A DNA stretch of 64,000 nucleotides from Mesocentrotus franciscanus (GCA_037976565.1 CP137675.1:18222811-18286810), one strand, 5' to 3'. Positions 22,130 through 33,253 are shown, counted from the stretch's first letter. Program-made: numbers and translations. Notes: generated by a model from the sequence alone, not told the origin.

Positions 22130-22960
22130 GCAAACAAAAGAGAGAGAGAGAAGGAAAAGAAGGGTAAGGGAAAGAGGAGAAAAGGAAAGAAAGAAGAGGA
22201 AGAAGAAAAGAATAGGGAAAAGAAGGAGATCGGGGGCCAAAGGGCCTTGCCTCCCAGGCCGTTGCCTCCCCACATCAAAAAAAATAAGAGAGAAAAAAGG
22301 AAAGGGAAAGAAAAAAGGAAAAGAGGAGATAAAGGGAAGGGAAGAAAGAGGAAGAAGGAAATAAAAGAAGGGGAATATCAGTTGCAATTTTCCCGTCAAC
22401 AAGTTGTGGATCGGGGCAAAGGCCCTTGCCCCCGCCCCGCCAGAAAAAGAGAGAAGGAAGGAAAAGGGAAAGCGGAGAGCTTCTTTTTCTTCTTCCATTT
22501 TGAGTACAGACCTCTTTACAGAGTATTATCGTACTATACTGGGGTGTGTGCAGGTGCACCACTACACCGGGGTTACCCCCTACTCTTATACGAATAGTGC
22601 AGTGGGTTCTTAACGTGCAAAGGTAGTGACTCTTCTCTAAACAGGGCCTCCATTTAACGTCCTATCCGAGGGACGGAGTGTTTTCCACTTAACATAGCCT
22701 ATGAACAAGGGAAGGAGCACGTTAACACGCAACGCAGCTAAAAGGGAGAAAAAAAAGAGGAGGAAGAAAAGAAACGGGTGAACAGAAGGGGAGATCAGCT
22801 GCGATTAATCCCGATAACAACGTGTGGATCGGGGGGGGGGCGAAAGGCCCTTGCCTCCCCCCAGCAAACCTAAAAGAGAGAGAAGGAAGGGAAGGAAAAG
22901 GAGAAAAAGAGAAAGAAGAAAGGTAAGGGAGATCAGTTGCGATTTTACCCGCCAACAAGG
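22130..22960. repeat. Purine-rich repeated modules inside the hAT element
   Basis: Three to four modules each join a GGGC..GGCCTTGCC core to 60-100 bases of A/G-rich text and a GATCAGTTGCGATT..CCCGCCAACAA phrase. The same modules recur inverted at about 27955-28580 and direct at 61655-62150. Lys/Glu-rich and Phe/Ser-rich frames here are composition artefacts. Confidence 0.8.
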
Positions 22961-23263
22961 TGCCCCAAAAAAAAAATCAAACGTGGCTTATTTATAATTC
23001 GATACCGGTGATTTGCACATGTTGCTGAAATGACATAATTTTCCGAGATTTGTCCTCACTTTTTAGTAAATTATACTTGTTTATGCATTTGTTGGGAAAT
23101 GACTAATTCCTAAATTCACAGTCAGGCAAGAAATATGCTTATTTAGAGGCCTACATGTCAGGGCCCGCGGAACGGAGGGGCTCGGGGGCCTCGAAATCCC
23201 CCCACTTTTTTTTGAAAAAGTATATTAATTAGAGATAGAAAGAAAGAGAGGAAGAAAGAAGAA

Positions 23264-23815
23264 TAGTGACCTGCCAGTGTCACAAAATAATGAGGTATCA
23301 AAATATGCTCATCTGACCGTAATTAAATGCCTAAAGCCCCTGAACTTCCGGTGGCTCTGTCCCCTGGACCCCACCTAGGGCCCTAAGGCGGACCCCTGGA
23401 TGCTAATCTGACCGTTACAAAATGCCTCAAATCCCTGAGTTTCATGGGGCTCAGCCCCCTGGACCCTACGCCAATTAGTGACCTTCCAGTGTCACAAATA
23501 AGGTATCAAAATATGCTCATCTGACCGTAATTAACTGCCTAAAACCCCGGAGCTCCCGGGGCTCCGCCCCTCGACCCACTAGGGGCCCTAAGGCGGCCCC
23601 TGAATGCTTTTCTGACCGTTATAAAATGCCTCAAATCCCTGAGTTTCATGGGGCTCAGCCCCCTGGACCCTACGCCAATTAGTGACCTGCCAGTGTCATG
23701 AATAAGGTATCACAATGTGCTCATCTGACCGTAATTAAATGCCTAAAACCCCTGAGCTTCCGGTGGCTCCGCCCATTGACCCCCACCGGGGCTTTGCCCC
23801 TAGACTCCATGCCAA
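23264..23815. repeat. Tandem array, unit about 208 bp, GC-rich
   Basis: Units begin TAGTGACCTGCCAGTGTCAC and contain two related half-units. One includes GCTCATCTGACCGTAATTAA and the other GGGGCTCAGCCCCCTGGACC, a short palindrome. Copies start near 23264, 23474 and 23681; the last is partial. The same array is found inverted at 27130-27620, direct at 62375-62998, and as a partial unit in 3440-3735. Confidence 0.85.
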
Positions 23816-24063
23816 TTAATTTACGCTACGCTCAACCTGATCGTAAATACTTTAGCCTCCCCCCACCTACTTTGAAAAACGTTCAGCGGGGCCTGCATGT
23901 AAGAGTGGGGTGATGCGGAATTTTGTCTTCCCCGCCAACGCTTTTGCTCATTACGCCACTGCTGATCACCATTACGTACCAATATTTGGCTCGCATAATT
24001 TCAAATTTGGGCCCCCCCTAAGAAATCCTGGATCCGCGCCTGCCCTCATCAATGGTTATTACT

Positions 24064-24240
24064 AAAAAAAAGAAAAAGAAGAAAAAGAAGAAGAAGAAGA
24101 AGAAGAAGAAGAAGAAGAAGAAGAAGAAGAAGAAGAAGAAGAAGAAGAAGAAGAAGAAGAAGAAGAAGAAGAAGAAGAAGAAGAAGAAAAGAAGAAGAAG
24201 AAGAAGAAAAAGAAGAAGAAGAAGAAGAAGAAGAGGAGAA
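24064..24240. repeat. (AAG)n microsatellite
   Basis: About 175 bases of AAG triplets with a few extra A insertions, beginning 14 bases after the target duplication of the hAT element. The long poly-Lys and poly-Phe frames are not genes. Confidence 0.97.
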
Positions 24241-25752
24241 TAGTGCATTGTGAGGAAAAGCTGATTCATCGGGCAGGAAAGATAACTGTGAGCATGTTGT
24301 ACTCCGTCATAGATTTCAAAATTACCTGAAAAGCCACACAATCATCCGACCCGAACCCACTTGCAATATTTTTGCTTTCTTTTTCGCAACTGAAAAAATG
24401 AGATAATTTGATTGTCAGAAATTTTAAAACAATCGGATTTATCTATTCCTTAACCTGTATAATAATATCAAATAAAATGTAATCGAATTTGATAAAAATC
24501 CAAAAATTTCACCGCTAAACGTTCAAGAAAATTTATAGCATCGACATGACATATTCTGATAGCCAAGTAATTATTGTACTTTGGATAAACCACCCATCTG
24601 ATTATGCAACAATCCTATTCATTTGTCATTTTTGTTATATCCACAGATATTTGAAACTCGGTAATCTTAAATGCAAACACATTCTAAGTCAATACTTGCA
24701 CTTTTTAAAAACATTTACACATTGTGTGAAAATGATGCTACCTTTAATCTTGTATTCCTGTCATGAGACTCAAGAGAATCAGATTTTTGTTGTTGGTATC
24801 TTTAGACTTTGAAATGGTGCTAATCCCAGGATTTCCCTTAATCCCCGTCTCTTCCGTCATGTCCGTATTTGCTCGAGGCAAATATTAAGAAGTAGACATT
24901 TGTTTGAACTCTCACATTTTCTTTTTGTATTTGTTTGCGTTGTCTTGTTTGGCAGTTCAACTCCAAGTTCATGCCCTTTATAAAAGGAGATATTGATACT
25001 TTAAGACCCTTCAGATTGGAAGGAGAAAACTTCGTAGATCTACTGAAGGAATCTGTAAACACTCTATGTTCTCTTCAGTTGTGTGAAAATTTTAAAACTT
25101 TCACAATTTTTGTTTGTGTGTCACAAGAAATATATCAATTTTCACTTCAAAGTTGTCTTCATCTTCTTTCATAAGATGTCGCTTTGTCCGCTGTCATCAT
25201 GTAGAACGCATTATTATATCAGATGACAAAAAGTTATTATTTCTTTCGATTGGAGTGGATATGTAATGAAGGGTAATTGAAGTAATAGCAATAATAAGGA
25301 AATAATGTATGATCGTGTTCCTTCTAATATACAAACAAAACACAAACTGAGAAGCAGTCTTTTTCAAATGTGAAAAAACAAACAAACAAACAAACAAACA
25401 ACTATAGATAAACAGAATACATGGCTAGAAACCAATTAAAAAAAATCTTTCGTTAATGGTAACCACAGATAGATCAGTAGCTTAGGCTATTAAGCATTGC
25501 CTAACTTGTATAGTTTATTAACACGAATATGGCTTGCACAAAAATTCTGCATTAATTTAAACATTTAACCCAAGCGAACACAATTATATCTCCTGGAATA
25601 AGAATGATCGGCATGATGCGATATGAATGATTAAAACAACAAGGCAGTCCTTGCACGAATTCTAGGTCGTTGTGATTGGTTAAATTTATAACGTGAGGAT
25701 AGATCGAGCTGTGACATAGACCATTGTACCATATCGTTGTGATTCGCTAAAA
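24241..25752. other. Non-coding AT-rich interval
   Basis: Two plus-strand frames, 24546-24812 and 24935-25174, show no recognisable family. An AAAC repeat occurs at about 25373-25400. No supported gene. Confidence 0.5.
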
Positions 25753-25760
25753 CGTATCGC

Positions 25761-25886
25761 CAGTAGCTTAATGATAAAAAACTTGGGGGAACAGAAGAAA
25801 CAAGGTAATAATTTTTTTTTTAAAGTAAATAAATGAATTGGGAACTGCCCCCCAAGCCCCCGCCCCCCTCCATTAGTACGCCAGTG
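25761..25886. mobile_element. 126-bp hAT-type MITE (family B)
   Basis: The left end CAGTAGCTTAATGATAAAAA parallels CAGTGGCGTAATGAGCAAAA of the 3333 element, and the right end is TTAGTACGCCAGTG. An identical 8-bp duplication, CGTATCGC, flanks it at 25753-25760 and 25887-25894. The interior is little more than the two G/C-rich subterminal regions, so this is a deletion derivative of family B. Confidence 0.88.
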
Positions 25887-25894
25887 CGTATCGC

Positions 25895-26891
25895 CATATA
25901 GGGTGATTGTGACCATCAGTGTGCTATATCATGGGAAGAGACAACATTCATTATTGTAAAGCTCATTTAGTTTTAACTAACTGGACTCATCACGCTCAGA
26001 TTCCAAGGGATGTTTTTGTGGTTTTGACTGGTATACCTTGATCGAGCTCTGTAAAATAATTTAATATGTTTCACTTTCCTGTTGTATTTCAACAACAGGC
26101 AGTGTTGTTTCCGGACCACTCACGTTCAATTCAATATTCTGCTAAGAATTGTTTTTTGCCAGCCATCATCCGCATAGGTTTAAAATGTCTGGTGTGTCCC
26201 GCCCAAACAATCCCGCTTAAAGGGAAAGTCCACCCTGATATTAAGTTGGTTTTGATAGAAGCAGGAGAATGAGAGGAACAGGACAGTGAAAGTTTAAGCA
26301 AAATCCTATTAAACTCCGTGGCGGTTCTTGCAAAGTCCCCTCCCATTCGCTGTGTACTAAAAAAGTAAGAATTTCTATTTTCCCTAAAGAAAATGTTCAA
26401 TCATACATGCACCCTAAATATGATTATTGCAAATATTTTTGTATACGAACCCTGTATGAAACAAATCTATGCCAGCATTAATAACTAAGAAAATGAAAGT
26501 TTATGAAATTGCTGTACAGAGTGAATTGGAGAGGACCTCGAAATATATCCCAAAGTGTTGCCAATTTATCTTTCACTTATGACAACTTCTAAAAATTCAT
26601 AACTTTGGGTTAAGCTTTCACTAATTCGTTTCTCTTGTTTTTCTGCTTTTATTAGGCCTAACACCAGCTAATTATCCTAAACAAATTCGTCAATCCAAAG
26701 TTACTAGACGTGGTTTTGTCTGTGTATGTGTGTGTGGGGTCAGTGTGTGTTTGGGCGGGGGCAGCAGATAACAGCACCTTCCCCGAGGTAAAAAGAAGTA
26801 TGATCCTATTTATCTTTTGGTAGAGACAACTTCTAGAAACCCTTTGAAACCTGTTGCTTAAAAATCTAGCGTAATATACAAGATCATGCAA
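25895..26891. other. Non-coding interval with a solo TTAA-element end
   Basis: At 26217-26240 the text TTAAAGGGAAAGTCCACCCT looks like one end of a TTAA-flanked MITE; an inverse, similar end is found at about 63589-63610. No matching partner end was found nearby. A (GT)n patch lies at 26719-26752. Confidence 0.45.
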
Positions 26892-26899
26892 GCGCCATG

Positions 26900-28506
26900 C
26901 AGGCGCGGATCCAGGATTTCTTAAGGGGGCAAAATTTGAAATTATGCGAGCCAAATATTGGTACGTAATGGTGACCAGCAGTGGCGTAATGAGCAAAAAC
27001 GTTTTTTTTTTTTTTGGGGGGTGACAGACATAAAAAAAATCCGCATCACCCCCACTCTTACATGCAGGCCCTTCAAGTTTTTCGAAGTGGGTGGGGGGAG
27101 GCTAAAGTATTTACGATCAGGTAGAGCGTAGCGTAAATTGGCTCAGGGGGTATGGGCATTTAATTACGGTCAGATGAGCATATTTTGATACCTTATTCAT
27201 GACACTAGCAGGTCACTAATTGGCGTGGGGTCCAGGGGACTGAGCCCCCTGAAACTCAGGGATTTGAGGCATTTTATGACGGTCAGATAAGCATTCAGAT
27301 ACACGCCTTAGACCCCTGGTGGGGTCGAGGGGGCGGAGCCCCCGGAAGCTCAGGGGTTTTAGGCATTTAATTACGGTCAGATGAGCATATTTTGATACCT
27401 TATTTGTGACACTGGCAGGACATTAATGGAGTGGGGTCAGGGGCGGAGCCCCAGAAGCTCAGGTTTTAGGCATTAAATTACCGTCAGATGAGCATCTAGG
27501 GGCCCATCTTAGGGCCCTAGGCGGGGTCCAGGGGGCATATCCTTCGGAAGCTCAGGGTTTAGGCATTTAATCACGGTCAGATGAGCATATTTTGATACCT
27601 CATTATTTTGTGACACTGGCAGGTCACTATTATTTCTTCTTTCTCTCTTTCTTTCTATTTCTCTTTAATATACTTTTTCCAAAAAAGTGGGGGGCTCAGG
27701 CCCGATCCCCGCCGATCCACGGGCCCTGACATGTAGGCCTCTAAAATAATAAGCATATTTCTTGCCTGACTGTAAATTTAGGAATTTGTCATTTTCCAAC
27801 AAACGCATAAAAAAGTATAATTTACTAAAATGTGAGGACAAATCTCGAAAAATCATGTCATTTCAGCAACACTTGTAAGTCACCGGTATCGAATATTTAA
27901 TTTTTTGGGGGGGAGGGGCAACTTCCCCCCGCCCCCATCAGTACGCCAGTGGGGCCCCCTATCTACACCTTGTTGGCGGAAAAAAATCGCAAATGATCTT
28001 CCCTACCTTTCTTCTTTCTCTTTTTTTTTTCTTTCCCTTTCTCTCCTCTTTCCCTTTCCCTTCTCTCGGGGGAGGGGAGGGGGGCAAAGGCCTTTCGGCC
28101 CCCCGATCCACACGATGTTGGGGGGATTAGTCGCAACTGATCTCCCCTTTTTTAACCCTTTTCTTTCTTCTTCCTCTTTGTTGTTCCCTTTTAGCTCTCC
28201 TCTTTCCCTTTCCATTCCTTCTCTCTTTTTTTTGGCGGGGATAGGCAAGGCCTTTGCCCCCTCCACGATCCACAACTTGTTGGCCAGAAAATTGCAACTG
28301 ATATCCCCCTTCTTTTCTTTTCTTCTTCCTATTTTGTTCCTTCCCTTTATCTCCACTTTTCCTTTTTTCTTTGTCTTTCCTTCCTTCTCTCTTATCTTTT
28401 TGATGGGGGGGGGGGCAAGGCCCTTTTGAGGCCTCTTTTTCCCCTTTTCTTTTCTTCTTCCTCTTCTTTCTTTCCATTTCTCTCCTCTTTCCCTTTCCCT
28501 TCTTTT

Positions 28507-28549
<43 letters not shown>

Positions 28550-28592
28550 CGGGGGGGGGCAAGGCCCGCTCGGCCCCCTGGATCCGCGTCTG
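26900..28592. mobile_element. Composite hAT-type element (family A), inverted relative to the first
   Basis: The left end is CAGGCGCGGATCCAGG. The right end CCTGGATCCGCGTCTG matches in 15 of 16 positions on inversion. The order of modules is the reverse of 22087-24042: subterminal text, a family-B end CAGTGGCGTAATGAGC at 26979, the GC-rich tandem repeats, the other family-B end TACGCCAGTG at about 27942-27951, then the modules with long pyrimidine-rich text. The family-B piece is therefore whole here (26979-27951). No transposase. Confidence 0.9.
26979..27951. mobile_element. Family-B hAT element nested in the family-A element
   Basis: It starts CAGTGGCGTAATGAGCAAAA and ends CAGTACGCCAGTG, the same ends as at 3333-4072 and 25761-25886. 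It encloses the GC-rich tandem repeat (about 27130-27620) and a G-rich tail. The 8 bases on each side (GTGACCAG, GGGCCCCC) do not match, so either one flank has decayed or the nested structure spread as a unit after insertion. Confidence 0.7.
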
Positions 28593-28790
28593 GCGCCATG
28601 GCTCAGTAGTAGAGCAGCGGTTTCATAAACGGGAGATTTCGAAACCAGTCGATGCGCTAGTGTCCTTTGGTAAGGCATTAATCCTCATTACCAAGTCCCT
28701 CGGAGAGGACTTAAAGCCGTCGGTCCTCTGGCTGCTTAACTACAAGCATATATATGCTTTCTTAACAGTCAGGAAATAAACCAACCATAT
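28593..28790 (+). mobile_element. tRNA-derived SINE (family 2), copy 1
   Basis: The head reads GCGCCATGGCTCAGTAGTAG with box-A-like TGGCTCAGTAG, and a decayed box B, GATTTCGAAACC. It is followed by the body GATGCGCTAGTGTCCTTTGG, CCTCGGAGAGGACTTAAAGC and AGCATATATATGCTTTCTTA. It matches 48976-49185 across the body. The first eight bases were duplicated when the upstream hAT element inserted. Confidence 0.8.
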
Positions 28791-28943
28791 CACAATCACA
28801 AATGTTTCTCCCTCCTCATACCTCTTTGATAATCCACTTAAAGGGCCAAAATAAAAACAAACACACACACACAACTAAACCCCACTGCAGCCGAGAATCT
28901 AGTATATTGTAGTATGTCTGGCTATTTTCTTTACTGATATTTT

Positions 28944-29346
28944 GGTTAATTGACGTTTGGTCTACAACCAGTTCGTCTTCTACCCAATTAATCTATTCCC
29001 ATATTGTCTACATCCAGCCGGTCTACTATCCATATGGTCTAATAATCATTTCGTCTACTACCCATTTGGTCTAATGTTCATTTTGACAAGTCTAATAACC
29101 AGATTGTTTAATTCCAGTTTGTTTAATGCCAATTTAGGTCTAATTATCATTTGATGATTATTATCATTTATGATCGAATGATTATTAGACAATATGGAAA
29201 GTAGACCGACTGGAAATTAGACCAACAGACTATTAGCCTAAATGGTCATTAGACAGAGTGGATAGTAGACGGGCTGGAAGTAGACCTATGGAAATATACC
29301 AATTGGGTAGCAGACGAACTGGTTATAGACCAAACGGCAATTAACC
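28944..29346. mobile_element. Foldback element with arms of 16-bp GGTCTAnTAnCCAn units
   Basis: The left end GGTTAATTGACGTTTGGTCT is mirrored by the right end, AGACCAAACGGCAATTAACC. The 7-bp repeat ATATTTT flanks it at 28937-28943 and 29347-29353. Each arm (about 190 bases) is a series of roughly eleven degenerate 16-bp units such as TTCGTCTACTACCCAT and TGGTCTAATAATCATT, and the second arm carries the reverse complements. The centre near 29145 is AT-rich. There is no coding frame. Architecture matches 17942-18374 and 63460-63798 but the unit sequences differ. Confidence 0.85.
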
Positions 29347-29353
29347 ATATTTT

Positions 29354-30262
29354 CTCGGGGGCTTACAGAAGCTGTATGCCTGGTGACCTACATGTACATG
29401 ATCATTAATCACATGATAATAGGAGTAACCCGATATAGGCCTTTCCACTCGATACAACGGAACTTTGACACCGTTATACAAAGCTTAATCAGTGCATGGT
29501 GATACCAGCAACAAAATCTGAAGTTTATGCCTCAATTGTTTCTTTAGATATTGCGACGAGAATGACAAACATAAAGACAGTCTTGAAATGAACGAACATT
29601 TCACACATTTTGTACTTCGATAAGATAAACCTTATCAAATCATCTGATCATAGTGATATATTCATGTTCAAAGTTTGGTGTTCATATTATATAGACCTGA
29701 CAATAAACAGCATGGATTGGCAGACAACCGAATAATAAATCTGTCTAATTCTGCTTCACAAATTCAATATTTATTTCAGTATACGTGTTAAAAACAGCTT
29801 CACGGGAGGTGAGCGGGAAGTTAACATAAATCTATACGTATTGTATTCTTACAAACGGTGATAAATTGTAGTAAACGTGTCATTATATAATGTAGCTGGA
29901 GAATAACAACATATATAAGGTAGTCGCAAATATATGAAAGTAGGAATTCCGATAAAGGTGTTTAATTAATTGTCATCTTGTCATTCTTGTTATTCCCATA
30001 CAAAGTCATATGGAAGAATATCGTTGTAGACAATGTGCCCAATGTGCCGTGAAAATAGTTGCTCATGAACCTGAAGTATTCTCATATTTCAAACATTACG
30101 AGAAATACAAATTTGGACCAAATTCTGATGCCAAATGTTTTGGGGTATATACTCCGATGCATCCATGTTTATGTCCATTGCTTTCCACTGTTTGTTTGTT
30201 TGTTTAAAAAAAATTAAATTGTTAAAAATGTTCACGATTTCGAGACCTGAAATTTATTTTAG
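29354..30262. other. Non-coding AT-rich interval
   Basis: A plus-strand frame at 30010-30207 has several cysteines (CRQCAQCAVK) but no recognisable zinc-finger spacing or family, and is not called. Confidence 0.5.
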
Positions 30263-30266
30263 TTAA

Positions 30267-30788
30267 AGATACTATGTCCCTTTTGCAGCCAACATCAAAT
30301 TTTGTAGAACTTTGCAGGAATTATGAAAATGTCATGTATGTCCTATCTGTGAAATTTAAACGTTAGCAGTGTCCTAATATTCAAATTATGCAAGGAAACC
30401 CGTTTACTTGCTAGACTTCACTGTCAGACACTATTGAGTGACTGACTGGCTTTTTTCATCTTTGGTAATAACATACATAAAATAAAGGGTACATGAGCAT
30501 TTGTCTACATCAATAACCCACTTCTTGTAATGGCCAAAATTAAACTGATTGAATCTTTGCGCAGCATAAAACGTACAACCATTCGGTACAATGGTCTGAA
30601 AAATCAGACTATTACTTACTGGCTCTATAGCTCCTAAGTCGATTTGACAACTAATAGTCGTTATTTTCCCACTTAAAGACATTTTCAAGCCCCCTTTTTT
30701 AGGGAAGTTCTTAATTAGTATTGTCTTTCAAATGCCGTTGGAATTTAACCTTTTCATTTTTTTGGCCTGCAAATGGGACATAGTACCT
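30267..30788. mobile_element. TTAA-flanked piggyBac-like MITE
   Basis: Flanked by TTAA at 30263-30266 and 30789-30792. The left end AGATACTATGTCCCTTTTGC and the right end GCAAATGGGACATAGTACCT form an inverted repeat of about 22 bases. The left 145 bases recur at 58926-59069. A minus-strand 85-residue frame inside (30688-30431) has no recognised domain. Confidence 0.78.
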
Positions 30789-30792
30789 TTAA

Positions 30793-31710
30793 AGAGATAT
30801 TAAACCATGATGATTAACTTCTAGACAAATCATAATATTTCCCTTCTTCAATTAAAGAATGATTAAAATCCATATTTCTTTGTGTTTCTCAGATTGAACC
30901 ATCACATAAAACAGTAATTTCATTCGGCTGTTAATTACGCGGCAAAGCATGTTGAGTAAAAGAGTCCTATATATTTTTATGTTGACCTCGTAATTTCCGT
31001 TTGACAACAACGGGATGTTTTGACTACTGTTTGTTACTATGGTGATGAATTGGTTTCATGATGAAAGTGCGCAAAGGAACAAGAGATATGAAGGGGAAAT
31101 GGAAAAGTACAATGATCTTGTAAGGTCAGAAAGCGTGACTCTTGTTTATAAGAGTTAATGATTATGGGTGGTATAAGTCTACAGTATTAGAAGCAATAAC
31201 CTTACGAGAAGATATCATCAATATCAGTATTACTACTAGTATTGGAATTGGTATTGGTATTGGAATTGGTATCGATATTAGCATTAGTATTCTTGGCAGG
31301 TTGGACGTCATTATAATTCCTCCAAAGGATATTTGAAATGCGTCTGAATATTAAGTGATTGTGTGGTTGTTCCTGGAGTAGCCTGGATTAACACGTTGCT
31401 TTTTTTTAAATCCTCCTTTTCCTAAATACCTTTACAAAAATATTCATTGATTTGCTGCATTTATAATTCATATAGCAGATGTGTGTGAGTAATAACTGAT
31501 CTAGTGAAATCAAATGATTAGATCAAGGACCCGTCTTATCAATCGCAAGTTTGCAGTCCCATATCTCTTATAAACAATTATATTGCGATTGATATCAATC
31601 GCAAATAAGAAGTTGCGATTAAGGCGCAACTGGGGCCCAGTAATCAAAGAAAAGGGAACAGCGGAATTGGAGAGAAATGAAGATGGAGAGAGAGTGACAG
31701 TGAGAGAAAT

Positions 31711-31745
<35 letters not shown>

Positions 31746-33249
31746 CTCTGAGCATTGCTCTGAGATAGAAATGGCGTGGATGGGGGAGTGGTAAAGGAAA
31801 AGAGACGATGATGGCGCTATGCCGATTCTCTGTTGAATTACACATCAATCTATACATACCTCGATGAAAAATTGTATACTAATTTGATGGGAGAAAGTGA
31901 AAACAAAATTGACTGTTTTGTTGTGTTTCGGTTCCCCTCCCTACTTGAGCCTTATCTCTCTATGTCTATCGCTTTTAAAATTCGATTATTTAATGATGTG
32001 ATCATATTCATTCATTTCAGCCGTTATTCTACCGTATTGTATTACAGTTCGACAAGATAACTTGTACATTCGGCGGAACATTTGGCGGATGTAGTATATA
32101 AGATTTAAGGTCAAGTCAGTACATTATGTCTGATGCTATGAATATGAACACTGAATGTACCATTTTGTACAAAAAGATAATTATGTCAGGACTCAGGAAT
32201 CGGAAAACGTCACTGGAAGCCATAATAAAATAGGCGTACGTGTATTACTTGAATTGAAGGGAGCCGCAGCAGTCCTAAATTATGTATAATTTAGACATGA
32301 TAGACAGGGATAGAAATTTAGACAACAGTACAAAGCAGATTTTGCTTTTTGCATACAGCGAAATGCCCCCTCCTAGCGCTTTTTTTCGCCACCATGACTT
32401 CGTGTGAAAAAGCAGTAGTTGGTTATCTTGACAAAAACATAATATCTAAATCGCGCCCTCTCTATTCAAACAGACGTATAATAACACTATGCAATACCAT
32501 GATTATACTCTATTTGCTTTTCAGATAATTATGTTCTTCTCCCAGAGATACTTATTGTTTTAAAATGGATCTTAAGACCGAGGTTAAGGACCCATTCTTA
32601 CACTTTCTGGCACCCATACCATCAATTCGGTAGGCGGACCTTACAATTTAGGTGGTAATCAAAAGACTGTGAAATGAATAATTATGTTGATGTGATAAAA
32701 ATGTGAAAATCTAAACTTGGTGTTGTTCATATTAATCACTGGCGTCGCTAGATTCTTGATGTGATTTTATTATGCTTATATCAATTATATCAGTTGGGTC
32801 TAGAGTGGAGTGGTGAGACTATCCTGTTAAACTTTTTTTTATGAGGCTGATTGGAAAGGGCCGTGTTACTCTTTGGTGATTTTGATTATTTTCATTATTT
32901 GATACACATATACTTGCATGAGTTTCGATGACTTCAGATTAACAAAATTGTTTATTAAAGGTTTTTTATAACTTAGTCAAACACGGAGTACGCAGAAATA
33001 AGATAATAATTTAAATAATGTACAAACAAAAAGCTTTCCAAACTTAGGAGCGTGAACAGATGAAGTGTATAGGGGCTTCGCTTATCTCCATTCACATTTC
33101 CTGTCAGCAAATCTGGACCTTTCAACCTTTTTCGACAAATCCCCATAAATTAATGACAGTCATATTCTTTTCAAGCCCTAGCTTGGCTATCTTGCCGGCA
33201 AATCAATTTCCCCACCCCCTTTCCACAATGTTTTCACAATAATGTTTTG
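30793..33249. other. Non-coding interval with simple repeats
   Basis: An ATTGGT-type repeat lies at 31220-31290. A palindrome TTGCGATTGATATCAATCGCAA-like block lies at about 31582-31603, followed by a further TTGCGATTAAGGCGCAACTG phrase, probably an old MITE fragment. A GA run lies at 31677-31747. No supported gene. Confidence 0.5.
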
Positions 33250-33253
33250 TATA

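Larger units (their letters stand above)
22087..24042. mobile_element. Composite hAT-type element (family A), complete ends
   Basis: The ends are perfect 16-bp inverted repeats, CAGGCGCGGATCCAGG at the left and its reverse complement at the right. Both flanks carry the identical 8-bp duplication CCCTCATC (22079-22086 and 24043-24050), diagnostic of hAT-type insertion. The left third is a purine-rich region with repeated GGGCCAAAGGGCCTTGCC and GATCGGGG phrases. The right third holds 2.6 copies of a GC-rich tandem unit of about 208 bp. Near 23950 the sequence contains TTACGCCACTG, the end of a family-B hAT element, indicating a nested insertion. There is no transposase, so it depends on another element. 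Confidence 0.9.
26892..28600. repeat. Target duplication GCGCCATG of the second family-A hAT element
   Basis: GCGCCATG occurs at 26892-26899 and at 28593-28600, directly outside the two terminal inverted repeats. The right copy is the first part of a tRNA-derived SINE, so the element landed in the SINE head. Confidence 0.9.

Noticed and set aside
22082..22597. Lys/Glu/Arg-rich frames on + and Phe/Ser-rich frames on -
   Set aside because: They lie inside purine-rich modules of the hAT element and are not conserved as proteins in the other copies.
24018..24341. Poly-Phe and poly-Lys frames
   Set aside because: (AAG)n microsatellite.
27905..28678. Frames of 174, 198 and 183 residues
   Set aside because: Low-complexity text inside the second family-A hAT element; frame is not preserved relative to the first element.
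30010..30207. Possible zinc-finger-like exon (CRQCAQCAVK)
   Set aside because: Cysteine spacing fits no known finger, and no histidine or second cysteine pair follows at a suitable distance.
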